Positions 1 through 8,835 of a DNA stretch of 64,000 nucleotides are shown here, piece by piece (the stretch's first letter is position 1; every line of letters starts with the position of its first letter). Under the pieces are notes generated by a model. It had not been told where the DNA came from and did no database searches. It worked only from the letters and a program-made list of their open reading frames with translations. Both the position numbers and the translations under genes were made by a program. Source of the stretch: Larkinella punicea (GTDB lineage Bacteria; Bacteroidota; Bacteroidia; Cytophagales; Spirosomataceae); the NCBI RefSeq assembly GCF_003334855.1, contig NZ_QOWE01000017.1, positions 1 to 64,000 of the forward strand. The letters run 5' to 3'.

Positions 1-501
1 ACTGTCCGGTGTAGGTTAAAGCAGGGGGATGGGAACACACATAGGTAACGGTGTGAAGCACCTAAGGCACTGCTGTTTTTATCCATCCCCCACCGCTTAG
101 CCGAGTGACTACCAAAGATAATTCGGTAAAAGGTAATCAGATAGGGTAGTGAGCAAAGGTATGATCGGCACGCGGGGGAGCGATTCGTCTTGTTGCTACC
201 GACACTGCGCTGTTCAATCCCTTCGGGATAAGTGATGCTTCGCTACGGGATAAGCACATCTGCCGGTTTACTTCGAAAATCAGATCGCGCTCATTGCCTG
301 TTTCGGACACAGCCGCAGAGAAAACAATCATTTTTCGAAAAGGTGAACTGAAAAAGGTAACTTGCCCGCCAGTCAAGACCGATACCTTCCCGGGAGCAAG
401 AAGTTAAAGACTGTTAAAATCGAACCACCTAAACAGTTTCGGTCGTTACCAAGTTGAACTAGAATACACTATTCAATCTAACCACACAGAAAAACCGTAT
501 C
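1..501. other. leading non-coding or unresolved stretch
   Basis: I see no convincing gene before porX. Bases 24-32 (GGGGGATGG) pair perfectly with 83-91 (CCATCCCCC), and inside that loop CACAC at 36-40 can pair with a GTGTG about ten bases on, so the first 90 bases could fold, but no known RNA family is recognised. A short related phrase (CGGGATAAG) occurs twice near 220-265. A minus-strand open frame at 137-376 has no recognisable protein features. The left edge might be the tail of an element lying outside the window; that is a guess. Confidence 0.3.
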
Positions 502-2058
502 ATGCAAAATTATTCCATCCTCTGGGCCGATGACGAAATTGACTTACTGAAACCCCATATTCTTTTTCTGAATAACAAAGGATATACCATTACGCCCGTG
601 AACAGCGGGGCCGATGCGCTCGAAAAAGTGGATCAGGAAAACTTCGACCTCGTTTTTCTGGACGAAATGATGCCGGGGATGACGGGTTTGGAAACGCTCC
701 AGCAAATCAAGCAAATGCGGCCCAATCTGCCGGTTGTGATGATTACAAAGAGCGAAGAAGAACATATCATGGAAGGGGCCATCGGGGCCAAAATCGCCGA
801 TTACCTCATCAAACCGCTCAACCCCAACCAGATTCTGCTGTCGGTCAAAAAAATCCTTGATAACAAACGCCTGGTGACCGAAAAAACGAACCAGAGCTAC
901 CAGCAGGACTTTCGGAATTTATCGAATTTATACAACGACCGCGTCGATTTCGACGACTGGGTCGATATTTATAAAAAACTCATTTTCTGGGAACTGGAGT
1001 TGGATGGCGCGCAGGACAAGAGCATGGGCGAAGTCTTCAACATGCAGAAGAGCGAGGCCAATGCGACGTTTTGCAAGTTCGTGATGAACAATTACGAGGA
1101 CTGGCTGAACGAACCCAAAGGCGATAAACCGGTGATGTCGCACCAGTTGATGCGGAAGAAAGTGTTTCCGCTGATTGAGCAGAACAACCCGCTTTTCTTC
1201 GTGCTGATCGATAACCTGCGCTACGATCAGTGGAAAGTGATCGAGCCGATTCTGTCCGAATATTTTACGGTTGAAGAAGAATCGTCGTACTACTCCATTT
1301 TGCCGACCACAACGGCTTTTGCCCGGAACGCCATCTTTTCGGGGATGATGCCGAGCGAAATGGAGAAAAAACATCCCGATCTGTGGGTGAATGACGACAA
1401 CGAAGAAGCTGGTTTGAACAACAACGAAGACCAGTTTCTGAAACGCCAGATCGACAGCAGTCGTCTGAACATCAAGTTTTCGTATCACAAGATTCTGAAC
1501 ATCAACCAGGGCAAACACCTGGTCGACAACTTCAGCAACCTGATGCAGAACGATCTGAACGTGATCGTCTACAACTTCGTGGATATGCTGTCGCACGCCC
1601 GGACGGACATGGCGATGATTAAGGAACTGGCCCCCGACGAAGCGGCTTATCGTTCCATCACGCGGTCCTGGTTTAGCCACTCGCCTTTGCTGGAACTGGT
1701 GCGGAAGATTTCGGAAAAGAATGGCCGGTTGATCATTACCACCGACCACGGCATGATCCGGGTGCAAAAACCGGCCAAGATTGTCGGCTACCGGGATACG
1801 AACACCAACCTGCGCTACAAACAGGGCAAAAATCTGGGTTTCGACGACAACCACCTGTTCGTTTGCCGTAAACCGGAAAACTTCTTCCTGCCCCGGATTC
1901 ACGTATCTACGGCCTACGTCTTCACGCTGGAAGATTATTTCTTCGCGTATCCGAACAACTACAATTACTACGTTAATTATTACCGGGATACGTTCCAGCA
2001 CGGCGGAGTCTCGCTGGAAGAAATGATCATTCCATTTGTGTATTTGAAACCGAAGTGA
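502..2058 (+). CDS. porX: PorX-type response regulator with PglZ/alkaline phosphatase-like effector domain
   Basis: The 518-residue product begins with a CheY-like receiver (about residues 4-120) that keeps the acidic pair D10/D11, the phospho-acceptor D54 in VFLDEMMPG and K104 in YLIKPLNP. The rest (about 190-510) is a PglZ-type alkaline phosphatase-superfamily domain with PTTTAFARN and the metal-binding ITTDHGM motif. This receiver-PglZ architecture and length are those of PorX, the regulator of the type IX secretion system in Bacteroidota, whose effector domain is a zinc-dependent phosphodiesterase in characterised homologues. Type IX cargo tails are encoded elsewhere in the window (CotH protein, ice-binding-like protein). 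Its partner PorY kinase is not nearby. It stands alone, convergent with the FtsE-like gene. The assignment is secure; the regulon is inferred from homologues. Confidence 0.93.
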   Translation: MQNYSILWADDEIDLLKPHILFLNNKGYTITPVNSGADALEKVDQENFDLVFLDEMMPGMTGLETLQQIKQMRPNLPVVMITKSEEEHIMEGAIGAKIADYLIKPLNPNQILLSVKKILDNKRLVTEKTNQSYQQDFRNLSNLYNDRVDFDDWVDIYKKLIFWELELDGAQDKSMGEVFNMQKSEANATFCKFVMNNYEDWLNEPKGDKPVMSHQLMRKKVFPLIEQNNPLFFVLIDNLRYDQWKVIEPILSEYFTVEEESSYYSILPTTTAFARNAIFSGMMPSEMEKKHPDLWVNDDNEEAGLNNNEDQFLKRQIDSSRLNIKFSYHKILNINQGKHLVDNFSNLMQNDLNVIVYNFVDMLSHARTDMAMIKELAPDEAAYRSITRSWFSHSPLLELVRKISEKNGRLIITTDHGMIRVQKPAKIVGYRDTNTNLRYKQGKNLGFDDNHLFVCRKPENFFLPRIHVSTAYVFTLEDYFFAYPNNYNYYVNYYRDTFQHGGVSLEEMIIPFVYLKPK

Positions 2059-2065
2059 TTTAAGG

Positions 2066-2142
2066 AATGATGAGTTATGAATGATGAACGATGGATGTTA
2101 TGCGCTAGCCAATTCATCGTTCATCATTCATAACTCATCATT
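2066..2142. terminator. long perfect inverted repeat between convergent genes
   Basis: A perfect 28-base arm at 2066-2093 pairs with 2115-2142 across a 21-base loop. The right arm directly abuts the stop codon of the FtsE-like gene (2143) and the left arm starts 8 bases after the porX stop. It probably works as a bidirectional terminator, although there is no classical long U tract. Confidence 0.7.
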
Positions 2143-2823
2143 TTATAATCCCTGCTCAATCACCTTCCCATCCTCAACGCGCAGCACCCGGGCGGGATAC
2201 TTGCGGAGAAAGTCGTAGTTGTGGGTGGCCATCAGAATGGCGGTGCCGGAATTGTTGATGGTTTGGAAAACATTCATGATTTGTTCGCCAACCGCCGGAT
2301 CGAGGTTTCCGGTGGGCTCATCGGCAATCAGAATCATGGGTTCGTTGAGCATGGCGCGGGCTACCACCACGCGTTGCTGTTCCCCGCCTGAAAGCTGGTG
2401 GGGCATTTTTTTTTGCAGAGTTCCCAGACCCACCTGCATCAACACCTCGGAAATGCGGTTTTTCATCTTGGTCTGATCCGTCCACCCGGTGGCCTTGAGC
2501 ACGAACCGCAGGTTTTCTTCGATGTTGCGGTCCATGAAAAGCTGAAAGTCCTGAAAGACGATGCCAATTTTCCGGCGCAGATACGGAACGTCCTTCGGTT
2601 TTAGTTTTTCGAGGCCAAAACCGGCCACGCGACCGGTGCCCGCCTGCAGCCACAAATCAGCATACAGCGTTTTGAGCAGCGAGCTTTTGCCGCTACCCGT
2701 CCGGCCAATTAAAAACACAAAATCCCCTTTGTTGACGTCAAACGTCACATCAGCCAGGACAATCCGACCTCCCTGGTAGATATCAGCCTGATTCAGAGAC
2801 AGAACGGGTTCGGTAGAGAACAT
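2143..2823 (-). CDS. ftsE: FtsE-like ABC transporter ATP-binding protein
   Basis: This 226-residue stand-alone ABC ATPase has a complete set of motifs: Walker [10 protein letters not shown] (40-48), Q-loop Q91, signature LSGGEQQ (144-150), Walker B ILIADEP (164-170) and the switch H201. Length and motif spelling fit FtsE, the cytoplasmic ATPase that with FtsX controls peptidoglycan hydrolysis at division; in Bacteroidota this gene is commonly annotated as cell-division ATP-binding protein FtsE. No FtsX-like permease lies next to it here, so partner and role are inferred; the LolD/MacB ATPase families are close alternatives. It is downstream of the aldolase gene on the same strand, separated by an inverted repeat. 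Confidence 0.8.
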   Translation of the reverse strand: MFSTEPVLSLNQADIYQGGRIVLADVTFDVNKGDFVFLIGRTGSGKSSLLKTLYADLWLQAGTGRVAGFGLEKLKPKDVPYLRRKIGIVFQDFQLFMDRNIEENLRFVLKATGWTDQTKMKNRISEVLMQVGLGTLQKKMPHQLSGGEQQRVVVARAMLNEPMILIADEPTGNLDPAVGEQIMNVFQTINNSGTAILMATHNYDFLRKYPARVLRVEDGKVIEQGL

Positions 2824-2827
2824 AATT

Positions 2828-2928
2828 GTCAGTTAAGAATTAAGAGTTAGGAATTAAGAGTTAAAAGTTAATTGTGCGGTTTAATGCGTCAGCCAACTCT
2901 TAATTTTTAATTCTTAACTCATAACTTA
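2828..2928. repeat. imperfect A/T-rich inverted repeat between ftsE-like and aldolase genes
   Basis: Words of the type AATTAAGAGTT and GTTAAGAATT in 2828-2868 recur in reverse complement in 2895-2928, giving an imperfect stem of about 30 bases. The right arm runs into the TAA stop codon of the aldolase gene (2926-2928). It probably acts as a terminator or 3' stabiliser for the aldolase transcript. Confidence 0.55.
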
Positions 2929-3585
2929 TTTGGTAGCTGCTTTCTTGTGATCGGCTAAAAACTTGGCCAGACCGATGTCGGTGAGGGGGTGGCTGAAGAG
3001 GGCGTTGATGACGCTCAGCGGCCCGGTCATGACATCGGCGCCCACTTCGGCACACTGGATGATGTGCATCGGGTGCCGAACGGATGCCGCCAGAATCTGC
3101 GTGCCGTAGCCATAATTGCGGTAAATCAGGGCAATTTGCTCGATTAGCGCAACCCCATCGACCGAAATATCATCCAAACGACCAATGAAGGGAGACACAT
3201 AGGTGGCACCCGCCTTGGCCGCCAGCAGGGCTTGCCCGGCCGAGAAAATCAGCGTGCAGTTGGTTTTGATGCCCTTTTCCGTGAAGTAGTTGATGGCCTT
3301 GATGCCTTCCTTGATCATCGGTACTTTCACGACAATTTTATCATCGATTTCGGCCAGTTCTTCGCCTTCGGCAATCATTTCGTTAAACGTAGTCGCGATC
3401 ACTTCGGCGCTTACATCGCCATCGACAATGTCACAAATGGCTTTGTAATGCTGCATGACGCTGTTTTTACCGGTGATGCCTTCCTTCGCCATCAGGGATG
3501 GGTTGGTGGTCACACCGTCTAAAATGCCCAGATCCTGCGCTTCGCGAATATCGTTTAAATTGGCGGTATCGATGAAAAATTTCAT
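2926..3585 (-). CDS. fsa: fructose-6-phosphate aldolase / small transaldolase
   Basis: The 219-residue protein is a small, single-domain member of the transaldolase family. It opens with [10 protein letters not shown], carries TTNPS (26-30), and the Schiff-base lysine is K87 in KIVVKVPM, matching the position of Lys85 in E. coli FsaA. The length is that of the FSA/short transaldolase (TalC) group rather than of the roughly 320-residue TalB type. The reaction is either reversible aldol cleavage of fructose 6-phosphate or transfer of dihydroxyacetone in the pentose phosphate pathway; the sequence alone does not settle which. It acts in the cytoplasm. The SRP RNA gene lies upstream on the same strand. 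Confidence 0.9.
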   Translation of the reverse strand: MKFFIDTANLNDIREAQDLGILDGVTTNPSLMAKEGITGKNSVMQHYKAICDIVDGDVSAEVIATTFNEMIAEGEELAEIDDKIVVKVPMIKEGIKAINYFTEKGIKTNCTLIFSAGQALLAAKAGATYVSPFIGRLDDISVDGVALIEQIALIYRNYGYGTQILAASVRHPMHIIQCAEVGADVMTGPLSVINALFSHPLTDIGLAKFLADHKKAATK

Positions 3586-3744
3586 AGAGTCTAAACTGAA
3601 AGAAAAGAGATGATATGAGTGATTAGAATGCGTTCAACAATAAAGATAATCGTTCAATCAGACGATCGGATTTTTGATTTTCCGTTGAGCGAATCAGGTT
3701 CTGAAGCGATTGGGCCGCGTTCAGAATGCTGGAAAACAAAAAAA

Positions 3745-3834
3745 GGCAAACCGACATCTCACCGCTACGACCGCCTACCCTTGCTTCTGTCAAGACCTGG
3801 GGGATTCAGCAGGAGCTGGTAGTGCCTGTTTGCC
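3745..3834 (-). ncRNA. ffs: signal recognition particle RNA, small (4.5S) type
   Basis: Read on the minus strand, GGCAAAC at the 5' end (3834-3828) pairs with GTTTGCC at the 3' end (3751-3745), closing a rod of about 90 bases. Its apex carries the hallmark SRP domain IV symmetric loop, CAGG on the 5' side and AGCA on the 3' side, flanking UCU-UGAC-AGA. The Ffh-binding bases are therefore conserved, while the usual GGAA/GNRA apex is a UGAC loop. A run of seven T follows directly (3744-3738 on the minus strand, interrupted only after that), a good intrinsic terminator, and a TAATTTTG -7 element sits 6 bases upstream. The RNA pairs with Ffh for co-translational membrane targeting. No Ffh or FtsY gene is in the window. 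Confidence 0.85.
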
Positions 3835-3839
3835 GGGTG

Positions 3840-3847
3840 CAAAATTA
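3840..3847 (-). promoter_or_regulatory. -7 element of the SRP RNA promoter
   Basis: TAATTTTG on the minus strand fits the Bacteroidota sigma-A -7 consensus TAnnTTTG and ends 6 bases before the predicted 5' end of the RNA. No clear -33 TTTG is visible. Confidence 0.6.
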
Positions 3848-3879
3848 GTAATTTATGCAGGAAAATAAAAGCCGCTGCC

Positions 3880-3887
3880 TACTTTTG
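3880..3887 (+). promoter_or_regulatory. -7 element for the TPR lipoprotein gene
   Basis: TACTTTTG fits TAnnTTTG and lies 21 bases before the start codon at 3909. It is back-to-back with the SRP RNA promoter, so this gap is a divergent promoter region. Confidence 0.45.
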
Positions 3888-3908
3888 TGGTGATTTCAAA
3901 CAATTATC

Positions 3909-4670
3909 ATGATAAAGATCATTCCAGATTCCATACAGGACCATTTTATATCAAAAAAAAACGGCCGACTTTTGGGCCGGTGTTTAATCCTGTTCAGTTT
4001 ATTGATTTGTCAATCCTGTACATCGTCGGAAAGCAAACTGGCGGAAGCGCGTGCATTGATGCAGCAGGGCAAATTTCGGGAGGCCATTCAGCCGTTGAAT
4101 CAGGCGATTGATGCCGATGCCGATAATTACGAAGCTTTCAACAGCCGGGCTGTGGCTTATTTCGAGTCGAAAGATTATGAAAATGCCCTTCTCGATTTCG
4201 AACAGGCTATTCAGTTGAAACCGGATTTTTATAAACCGTATTACAACCGGGCGAAACTGAAAACCGCCCGGGGTGAAACCGACGCGGCCCTGAAAGATTA
4301 CGCCGAAGCCATCCGCCGGTCACCCGATACGTCGGATATTTACCTCGACCGGGGCCAGTTGTTTGCCAACAGCGGGAATCTGGTATCGGCCTTATCGGAT
4401 TTTAACCAGGCTATTCAACTGGATGGGAAAAATTCGCTGGCGTATTTTAACCGGGGAAACATCCGGTTTCAGCAGGAAGAATATGCCGAAGCTCTGAATG
4501 ATTTTACGAAAACCGTGCAACTGGACGCTAAATTTGGCAAAGCTTTCAACGCCCTCGGGGTAACTCAGGTCATGATGAACCAGCGCGAAAATGGGTGTCT
4601 GAGTCTGAAACAGGCCAAACAACTGGGCTATTCCGAAGCCCAGGCGTATCTGACCGAATACTGTCAATAA
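3909..4670 (+). CDS. TPR-repeat lipoprotein
   Basis: The 253-residue protein has a hydrophobic N-terminal signal (about 20-36) ending in a Cys-rich lipobox-like LICQSC (C34 or C37), so it is probably a lipoprotein although the box is off-consensus. The remainder is about six consecutive tetratricopeptide repeats, recognisable by units such as NYEAFNSRAVAYFE and YNRAKLKTARGETDAALKDY. TPR solenoids are protein-interaction scaffolds; the partner cannot be told. It is followed at 34 bases by the TMEM220-like gene on the same strand, possibly co-transcribed. Confidence 0.85.
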   Translation: MIKIIPDSIQDHFISKKNGRLLGRCLILFSLLICQSCTSSESKLAEARALMQQGKFREAIQPLNQAIDADADNYEAFNSRAVAYFESKDYENALLDFEQAIQLKPDFYKPYYNRAKLKTARGETDAALKDYAEAIRRSPDTSDIYLDRGQLFANSGNLVSALSDFNQAIQLDGKNSLAYFNRGNIRFQQEEYAEALNDFTKTVQLDAKFGKAFNALGVTQVMMNQRENGCLSLKQAKQLGYSEAQAYLTEYCQ

Positions 4671-4704
4671 AAGATTTTTTTACACTTCTATACCTCCTAA
4701 ACCC

Positions 4705-5067
4705 ATGCGGAAAATTCTTGCCATCACGTTTGGCCTGTTGTTCACCCTCTTTGCGGCTTTTCAATACAACGACCCCGACCCACAGGTGTGGGTTCCCATT
4801 TATGGATTTGCCGCCATTGCCAGTTTTATGGCGTTCGGAACCGCCGGTCGCCCGTGGTTTTACCTGGCGGCCGGTGCCATTTACCTGGTTTCGGCCATTT
4901 ACTGGTGGCCCCCGCAATTTGAAGGATTTTTATTGGACGAAATGGGCATGAAAACGCTCAACGTCGAACTGGCCCGCGAATCCGGCGGTCTGGCAATCTG
5001 TGCCGTGGCCATGCTGTTGCTGGCGGGGTTGACGCGGGGAAACTCGTCTGTCAAAACCGGTCACTGA
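4705..5067 (+). CDS. TMEM220-like small membrane protein
   Basis: The 120-residue protein has about four hydrophobic segments and the YNDPDPQVWVPIYG phrase between the first two, characteristic of the transmembrane protein 220 family found in bacteria and animals. No enzymatic function is established. Its last 17 bases overlap the 3' end of the convergent GDPD-like gene, an unusual tail-to-tail overlap in an otherwise loosely packed region. Confidence 0.8.
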   Translation: MRKILAITFGLLFTLFAAFQYNDPDPQVWVPIYGFAAIASFMAFGTAGRPWFYLAAGAIYLVSAIYWWPPQFEGFLLDEMGMKTLNVELARESGGLAICAVAMLLLAGLTRGNSSVKTGH

Positions 5068-5989
5068 CCACGGCTTTTTTAAAATAAACGTTCTTCGCAC
5101 TCTTGGCGGGAATCATTTCCTGGATGGCTTCGGCGGTTTCGATGGGCAGGTCGGATTCCAGAATGCTGGCACCGTCGTTGAAAACCGCCCGGTAAGCGGC
5201 TGCCCGTTCGTCGGCTGTTTTAAGTTTGTCGTAGGTGGGAGCCGCCGAAATCATGCACATGACGCCTTTTGCGTTCAGCAAACGGTACATTTCCTGGTTT
5301 TCGGGTTTGACATCCGGGCCAATGTAGGCGATCATCTGCGAAAACGGAATCCCGGCTTTTTCGTAGTCCTTCATCGCCTGTGGCGTTTTCACAAAGGCCG
5401 AAAACATCTGGTTTTTGTTCCCTTTGTAGTAATACAAGGCTTCTTCGGCGGTGTGAACGGTGAGCATCACGAAGGTGTCGGCTTTGTGTTCTTTAATGAG
5501 CGCGGCAATCATCGGGAAAGGCACATCTTTTTTGTCCAGATTCAGAATCGTTTTTCCCCGCGCCCAGTCGATGGCTTCAGCCAGCGTCGGAATGCGGTGT
5601 TCAGTCACGTTGCCCTCCGCATCTTTCAGCCGCAATTTTTTCAGTTCATTCCACGTATAGTCACCCACTTTCCCGGTTCCGGTGGTGGTTCGGTCCAGCG
5701 TGGCGTCGTGCATCAGCACAATCACGCTGTCTTTGGTCAGACGCGGATCGATCTCGAAAAAAGCCGGGGTATGTTTCAGTGTGTTCTCGAACGTCGCCAT
5801 CGAATTCTCCGGAAATCCTTTGACCATGCCGCCCCGGTGGCCGCTGATGATCGGCCGGTCTTTGCCCGTCCACCGGAAAAAACTGTGTAGTTCTTTGGGC
5901 GTTTTGATCGCCAAAATGTGCAAAGGTTGCTGCGCCTGGACGAGATACGGGGAGAAAAGGAAAGCCAGAAAAGGGATTGTTTTAAACAT
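5051..5989 (-). CDS. glycerophosphodiester phosphodiesterase family protein, exported
   Basis: The 312-residue product has a signal peptide (residues 1-19, cut after VQAQ). It shows the GDPD TIM-barrel signature: H51 in SGHRGG, E79 and D81 in FEIDPRL, and H94 in LMHDATLDRTT, the catalytic and metal-binding set. Predicted reaction: hydrolysis of glycerophosphodiesters to glycerol 3-phosphate and an alcohol, in the periplasm or at the surface. The true substrate could be another phosphodiester. It is monocistronic and its 3' end overlaps the TMEM220-like gene. Confidence 0.88.
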   Translation of the reverse strand: MFKTIPFLAFLFSPYLVQAQQPLHILAIKTPKELHSFFRWTGKDRPIISGHRGGMVKGFPENSMATFENTLKHTPAFFEIDPRLTKDSVIVLMHDATLDRTTTGTGKVGDYTWNELKKLRLKDAEGNVTEHRIPTLAEAIDWARGKTILNLDKKDVPFPMIAALIKEHKADTFVMLTVHTAEEALYYYKGNKNQMFSAFVKTPQAMKDYEKAGIPFSQMIAYIGPDVKPENQEMYRLLNAKGVMCMISAAPTYDKLKTADERAAAYRAVFNDGASILESDLPIETAEAIQEMIPAKSAKNVYFKKAVVSDRF

Positions 5990-6144
5990 ACAAATCAGGG
6001 AATGAACAGTCGTGCAAGGGTGACGGGTTACGCTGGTGGCATACCTGCCGGCTGTGTGGTTTTTTGAACCGCAATTTGGCTAAAAATGCCTGAGTTTATT
6101 CTGTTTCGGGGGGCAATTTTAAAACTACGGGGATTTATATACAC

Positions 6145-6181
6145 CGAGGGCCTGCCCGGAACAACTCCTGACAGGCCCTCG
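6145..6181 (-). terminator. hairpin downstream of the CotH gene
   Basis: CGAGGGCCTG (6145-6154) pairs perfectly with CAGGCCCTCG (6172-6181), 20 bases downstream of the CotH stop codon. No strong U tract follows. Confidence 0.6.
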
Positions 6182-6201
6182 ATAGATGGATTAAAAACCG
6201 T

Positions 6202-8835
6202 TTATTTCTGCAGAACCAGACTTTTCGTGCGAACGTCCTTCCCCTGTTGAACCTGAACCATATACAGCCCGGTGGCACCGGATAACCGTACTTTCTGCTT
6301 CTGGATTCCACTGCCTTCCAGCGTGCTCGTAAACCAGTTGCGACCCAGTAAATCGACAACCGATACCGTCGACTGCTGCCAGGTGGCGGTGTAGAAGCTT
6401 ACCTCAAATTCGCCACTTGTCGGGTTCGGTGCGATCGAAATTTGGATGCCGGATTCGGCATCGAACGAAGCACTCAGGCGGGCGCCGGGGGCGCAGGGCC
6501 CAAGCACTTTGGGAGCCTGTTTCAGCGTATAGGTGCTGCCCAGCACGCGCGCCGAAATGGTGTGGGTCCGGTTGTCTTTCAGATTATCGGGTGTCGGAAA
6601 ACTGTAAACGTGCCGACCGTCACCTTTACCGGCGGCTTTGATGTCCTCGCGGTAAATATCGGCCAGTGCCGTTCCCAGGGAGGTGCTGCCTTCCAGAAAC
6701 TCGACCGTCAGCGGGGTGTTCGGTTTGTTCCGATCCCAGACCCACCCCCGTATCGTTCCACACTCGACCTTGTCCAGGAATCCTTCAAAATTGCCGGTTA
6801 CGGTGGTTGGATTATTGATGGTAACCGTAACGGCAGCAGAGGAACCGCTTTCGCAACCGGTTTCTTTCCGGCATTTGGCGGTATAACTGGTCGTTATGGT
6901 GGGGTTCACGGTGATCGGCGATCCGGTCTGGTTGGTGCTCCAGACCACCGTATAAGCACACCCGGTAGCCGTCAGTTGCACACTTTGGCCGGATGTCGCC
7001 GTCGTGGAACTGGCATTGACGGAGGGGGCCGCCGGTGGTGTACAACCGCCCGGTGCCGTAATCTGAACCACGCTACTGTACTGCGAGGTTTCGCTTGTAC
7101 TGATCATTTTCAGGCGGTAGTACGCCGGTGAGGAGCTATTCGAATGCGTGAAACTGTAGGTTTTGGTGCCATCGCTGGTACCGGCTGCCGCCACTTCACC
7201 CACCTTGCTGTAGGAACTGCCGTTGGTACTGAATTCAACTTCAAACCGGCGGGAATTTTGCTCTTTGCTGGTGGCCCAGTCCAGTTTTTTCTGCGCACCG
7301 TCGATGACGCCCGTAAATGACGTCAACGTGACCACGAAGGGCGCGGGTGCATCGGCCGGAAAAGCTCCGAAATATTTGTCCAGAAAAGCCATGCGTTTCT
7401 CAAGCCAGGGATCGATGTAGGAAAAGTCGGCTAATGCCAGTCGGTCGGGCCACCGCAGGGTTTCGCGGGCGTAGGCTCCTTCATTCTGGAGCAGGTTATA
7501 ATGAGTCCGCAATTCCTGTTTGATACTTTCCAGGCTGTAAATGGTGCCTCTCAGCTCAAACCAGCGTTTGCGTAGTTTGGATTTAAACCCATCGGGGTCC
7601 TGCGACAGGAGCCGGTTATAGAGCCCGTTGGTCATGACATCGTTTGTATGGTATTCTTTATTTCCCGTAAAATCATACCCAAACGAAGCATCCAAATCCC
7701 ACGGAAGGTAAAAGTATTTTTCACCTTCTTTGTATTTTGCCAGCACCTGGTTGTTCGACATGTTATCCGCAGCGCGGATGGCGTTAATGAAAACGAAATT
7801 GTCGATCAAACTGGTAATTTCCACCCGGTTGAAAATTCCGGCTTTAAAATTCTGATTGGAAGAATTAACGATAAAGTTCACAAAGTCATAGAGGTTAAAC
7901 CAGAATGACTGTTTCGGATAATCGATTTCGAACCCGCCCCAACTCAGTCCGGCATTGGGATCGTAGCCGGGCAAAGGTCCGGTATATTTAGTTGCGCTTC
8001 CCGGATTGGTCTTGTAGAGTTCGCCCCGAACTTCGCCATCATCGGTGATTTTCTTCAGTTTTAATTGCTTCCGGTCTTCCTTTTCGGTCAGCAGATAAAC
8101 GCCGTTATAAGAACCGTTAATGAATACATCGGTATACCGGAACCGGATTCCGCCAATGGCTTCCGGTTCTTTCGCGATATACGGCAGCGTGTGCGTTTTT
8201 AGCCAGAGCGAATGCGCCGTTGCATTCTGGAGTCGCATGGATTCGCCGTACATGGCCAGGAGGTAATAGTCACTGTCTTCGCGGAGTCCGTCCAGACTAA
8301 CATCCCGGCTTTCATCCCCTTTTATATCGTTCCACAACTCCATATTATACCCTTTCTTTGGGTAGCCTCTTGAGAAATTTCCCCGTACCCGAATGCCCAT
8401 GTAGGACGTCACCAGCGGCTTATCCGTGGTAGAAAGGGTAATCGTTCCCGGCGTCCGGACATCGTCTTCCTTTTCGTTAATAGCTTTACTGTTAACAGTT
8501 TTAACATTCAGGATCGGCAGGCTAGTAAAGAACAGGGTAAAGATGGCTCCGTTGTTGTTAATCTTGTAGGCCTTCCCCTTTTCGAAAGTCGCAGTCGCTT
8601 CTGAGAAGGTATACTCCTTATCGAAGATGATTTTCGGACGTGCCGGTTGTCCGGATGGAATGGTCGGAATTCGATTGCAGACGATGAGTTTTCTTGATTT
8701 ATCAACCTGAAAGCTCTCAGGCTCTACACTAATGGATTGTGCGTATACTACCGTGGTTTCCAGGAAGGAAATCAGCAGGAATATTCCCAAAAAACACGAA
8801 TAGAAGGATTTAATAGCGGTAAAGGTTTGCTTCAT
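6202..8835 (-). CDS. CotH kinase family surface protein with type IX sorting domain
   Basis: The 877-residue protein starts with a signal peptide (about 1-33). Residues about 130-490 are a CotH-type atypical protein kinase domain, with the YPKKGYNMELW segment and the metal-binding YLPWDLDASFGYDF motif. Next come a beta-sandwich about 515-605 of the kind usually linked to T9SS tails, an Ig-like segment about 610-690 with Cys pairs, a jelly-roll-like module about 697-790, and a C-terminal type IX sorting domain starting at IAPNPTSGEFEV and ending in KSLVLQK. It is thus likely exported by the PorX-controlled T9SS and anchored or released at the surface. CotH proteins phosphorylate spore-coat proteins in Bacillus; the role in Bacteroidota is unknown. 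Confidence 0.9.
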   Translation of the reverse strand: MKQTFTAIKSFYSCFLGIFLLISFLETTVVYAQSISVEPESFQVDKSRKLIVCNRIPTIPSGQPARPKIIFDKEYTFSEATATFEKGKAYKINNNGAIFTLFFTSLPILNVKTVNSKAINEKEDDVRTPGTITLSTTDKPLVTSYMGIRVRGNFSRGYPKKGYNMELWNDIKGDESRDVSLDGLREDSDYYLLAMYGESMRLQNATAHSLWLKTHTLPYIAKEPEAIGGIRFRYTDVFINGSYNGVYLLTEKEDRKQLKLKKITDDGEVRGELYKTNPGSATKYTGPLPGYDPNAGLSWGGFEIDYPKQSFWFNLYDFVNFIVNSSNQNFKAGIFNRVEITSLIDNFVFINAIRAADNMSNNQVLAKYKEGEKYFYLPWDLDASFGYDFTGNKEYHTNDVMTNGLYNRLLSQDPDGFKSKLRKRWFELRGTIYSLESIKQELRTHYNLLQNEGAYARETLRWPDRLALADFSYIDPWLEKRMAFLDKYFGAFPADAPAPFVVTLTSFTGVIDGAQKKLDWATSKEQNSRRFEVEFSTNGSSYSKVGEVAAAGTSDGTKTYSFTHSNSSSPAYYRLKMISTSETSQYSSVVQITAPGGCTPPAAPSVNASSTTATSGQSVQLTATGCAYTVVWSTNQTGSPITVNPTITTSYTAKCRKETGCESGSSAAVTVTINNPTTVTGNFEGFLDKVECGTIRGWVWDRNKPNTPLTVEFLEGSTSLGTALADIYREDIKAAGKGDGRHVYSFPTPDNLKDNRTHTISARVLGSTYTLKQAPKVLGPCAPGARLSASFDAESGIQISIAPNPTSGEFEVSFYTATWQQSTVSVVDLLGRNWFTSTLEGSGIQKQKVRLSGATGLYMVQVQQGKDVRTKSLVLQK

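Noticed and set aside
137-376. 79-residue minus-strand open frame at the left edge
   Set aside because: No domain, signal or supporting context; composition looks random.
928-2001. 357-residue minus-strand open frame inside porX
   Set aside because: It is the antisense shadow of a clear receiver-PglZ gene; the translation is rich in Val/His/Arg without any domain.
3619-3822. 67-residue plus-strand open frame upstream of the TPR gene
   Set aside because: It runs antisense through the SRP RNA gene and has no protein-like pattern.
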